In this document: positions 59,101 to 64,000 of the stretch, in pieces
Numbering within the stretch: position 1 is the first letter of the stretch
How the letters are laid out: each line of letters opens with the position of its first letter
Assembly (NCBI GenBank): GCA_940671915.1
Contig: CALNVZ010002100.1
Coordinates: forward strand, 7,575,171 to 7,639,170
Direction: 5' to 3'
Source of the DNA: Paracentrotus lividus
Taxonomy: Eukaryota; Echinodermata; Echinoidea; Camarodonta; Echinidae
DNA length: 64,000 nt
The notes under the pieces: generated by a model
What the model was told of the DNA's origin: nothing
The model's input: the letters and a program-made list of their open reading frames with translations, nothing else
The model's database searches: none
Program-made: the position numbers and the translations under genes

Positions 59101-62100
59101 TGATGGATGTTTCTGACTTGTGGTTTATAATATGTCTTAATATTAGCTGATTTATTCTATTATTTTTATTGACCCTTTTGGCTGCCCATATGCAGGTGAT
59201 AAATGAATAGCGAATTCCTGCGCAGCCTAGTTTTTGTGTCCGTCACAAAAAAGGGCGTTGCTCATTGAAGCATGCACCATTTTGAACTTTTTGGTGTCAA
59301 ATAATAGTTGAGGATATGAGCTTTATCTACATATTTATCTTTTCCCTCAATAACCATATATCCCTTATTTTTGTAACCATTTCAAAAGTGTATCGTTCTT
59401 TCTGGGACACTGTAGATACAAACAAATACATGGCCATACAAAATACTTACTCAAATTAAATATGTATTAGGGTGATATCAGAGTTTCAGATATCAGAATA
59501 ACATTTTGCTCTTTCATTCAATTTTGGGAATGCATTCAAATCAATAGATTTCTTTCTTTTGTGACCAAGACATTTTTTAAAACTATTTACATTATTCGCA
59601 TTCTAATTTCTAATATTATAATTATTCTTTAGTGTTGGCATCTCTGACCTAGTGTCTCCTAAAATCACTTTCACTTAACATAGTATTTCTTAGGCCTGTC
59701 ACAAATATCATCAGAATCTGTAATGATATGTGAGTAATAGTTTTTAGGTCAATTATGATTAGTGTAGTATCTTGTGAAATGTTGTTCCAAGTAACACTGC
59801 ATTTGATATTTAGTCTAGTATCTCCTAAAATGAAATTACTAGTTATAATTTCTTTTGTAAAGTGCTTTTTTTAAATTGAGGGTGCACATTATATCTACTT
59901 TTATAATCCCATGTCTAACTATTGAGCTACCACATTAAGGTGATAGAATAGACCATGGTATTTCTACAACTGCATCTTTAGCAGTTTTACTGTAATATTG
60001 AAGAATAATATTCCATCTTCTGTGCTGTAAGAGACTGCGGAAAATGGATAATTGGTGGTAAAGTTACTTATTTCATCCATCTATTTGAAATAATTTCTGA
60101 GCAGGGGTGCTTGAAGCCAAACTAGTACACAACCAATGCCAGCAAATGCTTGTGCATGATTTAAATACCAATGCTTATTTAATTTTTTATCTATTTAAAA
60201 TCTTTTGTGACCAGGGATGTACCATACACTCTAAAGACTGAAGTGCTATTTTTAGCACTTCAGAGGCTGAAATCAGCACTTTTTAAGTGACTGCTTAAAT
60301 TTTTTTTTTATAGTGACTGCACTCAAAGTGCTGTTTTAGCACGTTCACATGAGCTGAACTTTCAGCAAAAATGGGCAAAAATGGCGTGACTTCGTTGGGA
60401 TTCGAACCTGGGTCCCCTGGATGAGAAGCCCTTACAAGCACATTAGACCAATCTACATCTCACGATTGCTAGCAGATCATATTGTTTCATGATGAACTTT
60501 CTTCAGAGTTGCCATAATTATCTACTATGCTTTCATAATTCAAGCAAGTTAGGGAGATCTCCGTTGGTCTATTGGTAACGTCAGCGGTACTCTTCCATGT
60601 CTAGGTGAACCCGATTTGAATACCATACCAACATTGAACATTTTTTTGTTGGTGAATTAGCACTTGGGTAAGTGCTGAAACAGCACTGATTTAGCACTTC
60701 AAGTGCAGTCACTGTACGAGCACATATAAATTAGCACTTCAGTTTTTAGAGTGTACTAAGCAATGAAGCATAACTACTTAATATGAGAGACTTGAAACCA
60801 GACTACTACACAGGCAATGCCCACAAATGCATGTGCATGGTTCAAATGCCAATACTTATTTCATTTATCTATTTTAAATCTTTTCTGAGCAGGGGTGTGC
60901 CCGTCCTTATTGACGGTGCCCACGCACTGGGAGCATTACCACTTAATATGAGAGACTTGAAGCCAGACTACTACACAGCCAACGCACACAAATGGCTGTG
61001 TAACCCGAAAGGATGTGCTTTTCTCTATGTTCGCGAGGTGCTTCGGAACCAGACGAGACCTCTTGTGGTGTCCCATGGATTCGGGAGCGGCTTCAACTCT
61101 GAATTCATCTGGTCAGGTAAAGATAATTATACCATTTTTAAAATTAAGAGTTGTCGATTTAAAGCAATTGCTTGGAGGGAATCGATGGCAGAAAAATGAT
61201 AAATAAAAGGGATTATACAGTGCGTCTCAGAAAAACAAACCGAGATGGATCAATGTTTTATCATAACTTAACCTTAATCAAAATTCATAAATGACTCCTC
61301 AATTTAAGCTTTACAGTCTCCTCTTTCATTTGATGAAATCAATATCACCCGTATGTCATGCATGAGTGAGTAAAAACAATTTGAAGAGAGGAAACAAAAA
61401 TTTTGTTTGGCTGGTGGTATCTGAAATTCTCTTTCAAATCTACATGATTGAGAAGTCCTGCTCTTTCATATGACACCAAAACTAATAAAAATGCTCAGAA
61501 ATAAGAAAGTTATCTTAATTTGAAATAGTGCTTGCATTTCATTTATTTCATTCAAAAATTTGTTTGACTTTTGCCCGTCGTAGCACTCGGCCGAGATAAC
61601 AAAAGAATTCATGCATGGATGATTGCATAAATTTGAGGTTTAATTTAGGTGCAACAAAAAATCTGGAATATAATCATTAATTATCGTTTTATATTGTTCC
61701 ATTTGCTTACAGGGTTGAGAGATTACAGTCCATTCCTGGCTCTGCATACGGTGCTGGATTTCTGGAACGCTGTGGGTGTGAACAGGATACGACAAGGCAT
61801 GCATGGACTCCTATCACAAGCAGGTGTGTTCACATGTTATTTGAAAAAAAACATTATACTTGGATGGTTTACACGTTTGAAAAATCAATTTGTTGATACT
61901 GGGTTTGAGAAGCAGTTATGTTCACATGTTATTTGAAACAACGTTTTAAATTATTGTTTAAAGTTTGAAGTATTTATTGGTTGATACAGGTAGAAGTGGG
62001 TATGCTTACATGTTATTTGAAATTAATATTAATGTGGGCATGAAAAGGATACGACAAGGCATGTATGGACTCCTATCAAAAGCAGGTGTGTTCATATGCT

Positions 62101-62707
62101 ACCTGAAATTACGTTTTATTTAGGTGGTTTAAATGTTTGAAATGTTACTTGGTTGATACAGCTTTGAGAAGCAATTACGTTCACATGTTATTTGAAATGA
62201 TGTTTTGATTTGGGGTCCAACGTTTGAAATATGAATCGTATGATACAAGGCGTAAAGAAGCAGGTTTGTTCACAATGTTATTCGAAACGTGTTTTGAATT
62301 CTGGTTTCAACATTTGAAATATTATTTGTTTGATACAGAAGTTTAGATACCTGTACATGTATGTTCATATTGTATTTAAAACGACGTTTTAATTATGGTC
62401 CCAATGTTAATTTTAAATATTATTTGGTTGATACTGGGGTTGAGATGCCGGTACATGTATGTTCACATTATTTAAAACAATGTTTAAGTCTCGATGTTTA
62501 AAACACATTTTCAATGATGAACTAGTATATCAGTTGATGGTGATATGATGCTTTTATCTTACAGGGGCCATGTATTTTTTATTAATCATGAACCAATAGT
62601 CTATAATATTAATTTTTGTTTTTAATTAATTATATTTGTTCGTTTTTCAGCGGACTTGCTTGTTGAGTCATGGAAGACAGGATTATTAGCTCCGATTGAA
62701 ATGTGTG
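51644..62707 (+). CDS. PLP-dependent class-V aminotransferase-like enzyme (isopenicillin-N-epimerase-like), partial
   Basis: Nine phase-matched coding exons (51635-51739, 52325-52490, 53775-53891, 56575-56669, 57937-57965, 58476-58568, 60893-61116, 61713-61823, 62651-62707) give about 329 codons from the ATG at 51644; the C-terminal ~100 residues lie beyond the last exon seen. Family landmarks in order: FLNHGAFGA substrate loop, CTTAINAVVRS PLP-phosphate contact, LAVFDHIPSNAAFVMPVKE, the VLIDGAHALGAL segment with the PLP-ring aspartate, ANAHKWL with the Schiff-base lysine, FIWSGLRDYSPFLAL and the APIEMC strand. Relatives are bacterial isopenicillin-N epimerase, cysteine desulfhydrases and hercynylcysteine sulfoxide lyases (ergothioneine pathway). 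The exact substrate is not deducible. No targeting signal is visible. Confidence 0.9.
52155..52324 (+). repeat. Tandem decoy copies of the PLP exon-2 acceptor boundary
   Basis: Two units, starting at 52155 and 52242, repeat the acceptor (CTAG) and about 45 exon bases, and are followed by the genuine boundary at 52321. The period is about 80-87 bp. They read ECTFLNHV-like sequence that soon reaches stops, so they are decayed. A further weaker unit may lie at 52090-52150. Confidence 0.8.
52325..52490 (+). CDS. PLP gene coding exon 2
   Basis: Acceptor 'ctcctag', donor 'TAG|gttagt'. It starts ECTFLNHGAFGAALKDALDV, the conserved N-terminal substrate loop, and ends ITRRLAEFV with one base over (phase 1). 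Confidence 0.9.
52491..53774. other. PLP gene intron 2
   Basis: Holds an imperfect duplication 'aatagcgcccttctggctcc' (53522-53541 and 53563-53582) and a T-rich acceptor region. No exon seen. Confidence 0.5.
53775..53891 (+). CDS. PLP gene coding exon 3
   Basis: Acceptor 'ttttaaag', donor 'ATTG|gtaggt'. It encodes GSEASGIVSCAECTTAINAV, VRSIPFNKGEEYSASTLHI; the TTAIN motif normally contacts the PLP phosphate. Confidence 0.88.
54208..55835 (+). repeat. About 150-bp tandem repeat array with AGGTCA motifs, in PLP gene intron 3
   Basis: It begins with a hairpin ATGCCTCCGCC...GGAGGCAT (54208-54241) and a (CCGT)n tract, then about nine diverged units ('cgataacttaagaaccgttt', 'caacttcaaacttggg', 'gaactgattagattttgggg', 'aggtcaaaggtcaaaggtca', 'gaaaatgg'). 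It closes with 'ggaggcatgccttccgacc'. The closing and opening boxes are inverted, so the whole is a transposon-like unit with internal tandem repeats. A second copy starts at 63904. Confidence 0.85.
55857..56330 (+). repeat. (TC)n with ~200-240-bp higher-order repeat
   Basis: Pyrimidine-rich blocks are separated by recurring unique pieces: 'cctactattatgaccttctc' at 56038 and 56241 and 'ccaaactattatga' at 55882 and 56128. The simple repeat has been duplicated in larger units. Confidence 0.85.
56355..56562 (+). mobile_element. Possible SINE fragment with (AAT)n tail
   Basis: A tRNA-like A-box region ('gttggctcagtcagtaaata'), an unrelated body and a terminal (AAT)n tail ending 13 bases before the exon acceptor at 56574. 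No clear B box, so the assignment is tentative. Confidence 0.45.
56575..56669 (+). CDS. PLP gene coding exon 4
   Basis: Acceptor 'tacatgtag' directly after the SINE-like tail, donor 'GAG|gtaagt'. It encodes AVKKLLKHTADSLQLEYQEE and SLNLPLTSSQE, phase 0 at the end. Confidence 0.87.
56713..56928. mobile_element. MITE family B copy 3 (short, 216 bp)
   Basis: Inverted ends GAAGAGCTTACGTGCAAAAA and, inverted on the right, GAAGAGCTTACATGCAAAAG, each followed by 'ggactaaatcca'-type sequence. Flanks suggest ATTT duplication (or TT with TGAAGAG tips). It lies 44 bases after the donor of exon 4. Confidence 0.85.
56929..57378. other. PLP gene intron 4, left part
   Basis: No exon or transposon ends recognised. 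Confidence 0.4.
57379..57870. mobile_element. Foldback MITE in PLP gene intron 4
   Basis: The left 'acacctaatcaaaagtaagt' and right 'cttttgattaggtgt' are inverted partners. Inner pairs: 'aaaccccatcaaatcttc' with 'gaagatttgatggggtt', and 'gcagtttttgaaaaagc' with the opposite arm. Confidence 0.75.
57937..57965 (+). CDS. PLP gene coding exon 5 (29-bp micro-exon)
   Basis: Acceptor 'tatttcag', donor 'CTAAG|gtcagt'. ILDLISSKL plus AG of a serine codon completed by T of the next exon. Predicted as part of a helix. Confidence 0.75.
58476..58568 (+). CDS. PLP gene coding exon 6
   Basis: Acceptor 'atgattag', donor 'GAAAA|gtaagt'. SDTRLAVFDHIPSNAAFVMP then VKEIISICHE: the conserved strand before the PLP aspartate, phase 2 at the end. 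Confidence 0.9.
58776..59412. mobile_element. Mariner-type foldback element with TA duplication
   Basis: The left CAGTGTGTCCCAGAAAGAAC and inverted right CAGTGTCCCAGAAAGAACGA continue to 'acacttttgaaat'; TA flanks both tips (58774-58775, 59413-59414). The arms pair deeply ('ggctgcgcaggaattcgct' near 58953 with its complement near 59210). No transposase. Confidence 0.85.
59413..60099. other. PLP gene intron 6, middle part
   Basis: No exon seen. A 'cagtgaa'-free A+T-rich stretch with two short 'agtgttgttccaagtaac'-like pieces; nothing assignable. Confidence 0.35.
60100..60892 (+). repeat. Tandem partial copies of PLP exon 7, one keeping the lysine motif
   Basis: Copy a (60100-60207) starts at a CTGAGCAG acceptor and fuses the first exon bases GGGTG directly to the CTTGAAGCC part. 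Copy b (60208-60890) has an acceptor-like GACCAG, the exon 5' part, and, after a MITE interruption (60227-60753), 'tatgagagacttgaaacc' giving RDLKPDYYTGNAHKC. An open frame continues from copy b (ATG 60783) through the intron into the real exon in the correct frame. The copies still include 'tatttcatttatctat'-type intron sequence, so the duplicated unit spans exon and intron. Confidence 0.8.
60227..60753. mobile_element. Foldback MITE with inverted tRNA-like arms
   Basis: Termini CACTCTAAAGACTGAAGTGC and inverted CACTCTAAAAACTGAAGTGC, flanked by TA. The left arm near 60390-60470 contains, on the minus strand, a B-box-like GGTTCGAATCCC with a tRNA-like lead; the right arm contains the diverged plus-strand counterpart ('tggtctattggtaac', 'gaacccgatttgaatacc'). 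It interrupts copy b of the exon-7 duplicate. Confidence 0.8.
60893..61116 (+). CDS. PLP gene coding exon 7 (catalytic lysine)
   Basis: Acceptor 'tctgagcag', donor 'GTCAG|gtaaag', 224 bases. It completes a lysine with the preceding AA, then encodes GVPVLIDGAHALGALPLNM, RDLKPDYYTANAHKWLCNPK and VVSHGFGSGFNSEFIWS. DGAHA carries the PLP-pyridine aspartate and ANAHKW the Schiff-base lysine. Confidence 0.93.
61117..61712. other. PLP gene intron 7
   Basis: At 61217 'acagtgcgtctcagaaaaac' resembles a mariner-type left end without a visible right end. No exon. Confidence 0.4.
61713..61823 (+). CDS. PLP gene coding exon 8
   Basis: Acceptor 'tgcttacag', donor 'GCAG|gtgtgt'. LRDYSPFLALHTVLDFWNAV, GVNRIRQGMHGLLSQA follow the family pattern (RDYSPxLALxxVLDFW). 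Confidence 0.9.
61824..62500 (+). repeat. ~90-bp tandem array containing the exon-8 donor boundary
   Basis: Seven to eight units begin with 'gttcacatgttatttgaaa' variants (61826, 61917, 62003, 62089, 62180, 62269, 62363, 62459). The unit at 62031-62085 also holds a 52-base near copy of the exon-8 3' end (GATACGACAAGGCATGTATG...) with an intact CAG|gtgtgt donor. The other units keep only shorter traces ('ttgagaagcag'). Confidence 0.8.
62651..62707 (+). CDS. PLP gene coding exon 9 (last seen)
   Basis: Acceptor 'gtttttcag', donor 'TGTG|gtgagt', 57 bases. ADLLVESWKTGLLAPIEMC, matching the family strand before the C-terminal domain. The gene must continue beyond position 64000, because no further exon is recognisable to the right. 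Confidence 0.88.
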
Positions 62708-62917
62708 GTGAGTTTCTTTTCGTATCTGTAGATACAGGAACGTTGAGTAGATTTTAAATTAATTACATGTACCAGTTTTAAATGCTATATTTGAATCTAT
62801 CCAGTCATAAATAATAGAAGAAGCAAATTATAGGTTTAGAAAGAAAATTTCCCGTCTAATATTTGGAATAATGGGTACCCAGTAGGATTGCGAATGCTAT
62901 GTGATTCGCTTTAGCAT

Positions 62918-63096
62918 GTGTGGGCCTAACAGGTGACCGGCTGGAATGCTCCCCAGGGAGTGGAGATTGTGCACTGTAAAGTGCGGGATCGAAAAATGAA
63001 CCCAATGACCGGGGTAATAATATACTGTAAGCACTTTGGTCTTAACAGGTAAAGCGCTTTATAAGAAACCGGTATTATTATTATTATTATTATTAT
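62918..63096 (+). mobile_element. SINE-like element with (ATT)n tail
   Basis: 'gtgcgggatcgaaaaatgaa' resembles a degenerate B-box region, followed by 'taaagcgctttataagaaac' and a (TTA)n tail at 63073-63096. The same 'GCGCTTTATAA / GCGCTATATAA + simple tail' signature occurs near 15040, 35875 and 51825. Confidence 0.6.
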
Positions 63097-63407
63097 TTTA
63101 TTGTCCAGATCCCCAGGCAAGAAAGTCTAAAGTTTAACAAAACTAGAGTTTATTTTAGCGGAAATAGTGTGTAATATTCTTTTTATTATTGTATTAATTT
63201 ATTATTATGGGAACTGGTCCGAATGTGGAAGATTGAACAATGTCAGACTGTATTGAGATTTCATTATGACTCACAACTTTGAAAGGCTTGCTCATGAGTA
63301 TATTTTTCAAATGGTGTTTGACGGTAGATGCTTGCATGGTGGATTTGAATACTGTGATGAGGTTTATGGTTCACCATGTGGTTAGTCCTAAAAGCAGGGA
63401 CTGGATT

Positions 63408-63497
63408 TTAAGGCGCGCGAGAGCGATCGCGCGCTACATGCGCGCCTTAATCCATTTGAGGTCGCGCGATTAATCGCGCGCCTCGCTATCGATAGCG
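63408..63497. repeat. Cluster of CpG-rich perfect palindromes
   Basis: A hairpin TTAAGGCGCGC...CGCGCCTTAA (63408-63450) contains GCGATCGC (63423-63430); then CGCGCGATTAATCGCGCG (63463-63480, perfect 18 bp) and CGCTATCGATAGCG (63484-63497, perfect 14 bp) follow. This is far more CpG-dense than the surrounding intron. Confidence 0.85.
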
Positions 63498-63519
63498 ATA
63501 TGAGAGTGCAAGTTTTTTG

Positions 63520-63903
63520 ACAATGAGTTCTTCTGAAAATAAGAAGTGTCGGTTCTAAAAACGGCCCGTTATCAATCCAAAACTAAACAATTATTTCCAC
63601 AATTGTATCCGCTCCGCTTTTCTCTCGATCATAAAAAAAATTATTTCGAAACGTTTTTGGCAAAGAGTTCTTCCGATAAAAAAGAAGTTTCGGTTCTAAA
63701 ATCTCGTTATCAATCCAAAACTAAACAATTAATTCCACAATTGTGTCTGCTCCGTCGTTCTTTCATAAATAATTTATTTTGAATCGTTTTTGGCGATAAG
63801 TTCTTCCGATAAATAAGAAGTTTCGGTATTAAAAACGGCCCGGTATCAAAACTAAACAATTAATTTCACAATTGTGTCCGCTCCGTCTTTCTTTCATAAA
63901 TAA
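63520..63903 (+). repeat. ~130-bp tandem repeat, three units
   Basis: Units (about 63520-63654, 63655-63786, 63787-63903) share 'gttcttccgataaataagaa', 'ccaaaactaaacaatta' and 'cacaattgtgtccgctccg'. An open frame crosses two units but reads simple repeated peptide; no gene is called. Confidence 0.85.
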
Positions 63904-64000
63904 TTGTCCCTCCCGCCGAACGTGTTCGAGCAGGGGACTATGAAACGGGCTCCGTACGTGTGTGTGTGTGTCCGTCCATCCGTCCGTCCATCCGTCCGTC
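63904..64000 (+). repeat. Start of a second AGGTCA-array-type element, cut by the window
   Basis: 'cctcccgccgaacgtgttcg' hairpin-like lead followed by (TG)n and a (CCGTCCAT)n tract, the same order as at 54208-54290. Confidence 0.6.

Overview
The window is eukaryotic, animal nuclear DNA. It has multi-exon genes with GT-AG introns and matching codon phases, A+T-rich introns, many microsatellites, and a dense load of non-LTR retrotransposon remnants, tRNA-derived SINEs and non-autonomous inverted-repeat DNA transposons. The gene content (a Polycomb RYBP/YAF2 homologue, a Tctex1-type dynein light chain, a RING/propeller protein, a divergent kinase and a PLP enzyme of the isopenicillin-N-epimerase-like family) and the repeat style suggest a marine invertebrate deuterostome. 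An echinoderm such as a sea urchin is my best guess, but the species is not determined.

Layout: 1-9.0 kb holds only repeats, including several long foldback elements. From 9.08 to 18.08 kb on the minus strand lie three phase-consistent exons of a RYBP/YAF2 gene (zinc finger, KPR segment, RING1/CBX-binding C terminus); the first exon was not found. 18.2-23.4 kb carries retrotransposon debris and a probable promoter zone. 24.16-30.07 kb on the plus strand is a complete eight-exon gene whose last exon encodes a protein kinase domain with HND in place of HRD. 31-32.3 kb has two head-to-tail tRNA-derived SINEs, the first split by a foldback transposon. 34.33-35.45 kb is a single-exon RING protein with a propeller-like C terminus. 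36.4-39 kb is a cluster of transposon-like inverted repeats. 41.2-41.64 kb is an intronless Tctex1/DYNLT5-like gene. 43.7-45 kb has two inverted arrays of one 15-bp minisatellite. 45.6-47.4 kb is a terminal-inverted-repeat element. 51.6-62.7 kb is a class-V aminotransferase-like gene of at least nine coding exons that runs off the right side of the window.

The genes look functionally unrelated: Polycomb chromatin regulation, kinase signalling, ubiquitin ligation, dynein transport and PLP-dependent sulfur or amino-acid chemistry. No operon-like logic is expected.

The most unusual signal is a recurring process. Exon/intron boundaries of two separate genes have been copied in tandem into the adjoining intron (RYBP KPR exon acceptor, PLP exon-2 acceptor, PLP exon-7 acceptor including the PLP-lysine segment, PLP exon-8 donor). 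Also notable are a MITE family with three dated insertions, a 150-bp tandem array carrying AGGTCA direct repeats inside the PLP gene, and a foldback element whose two arms hold inverted tRNA-like sequences.
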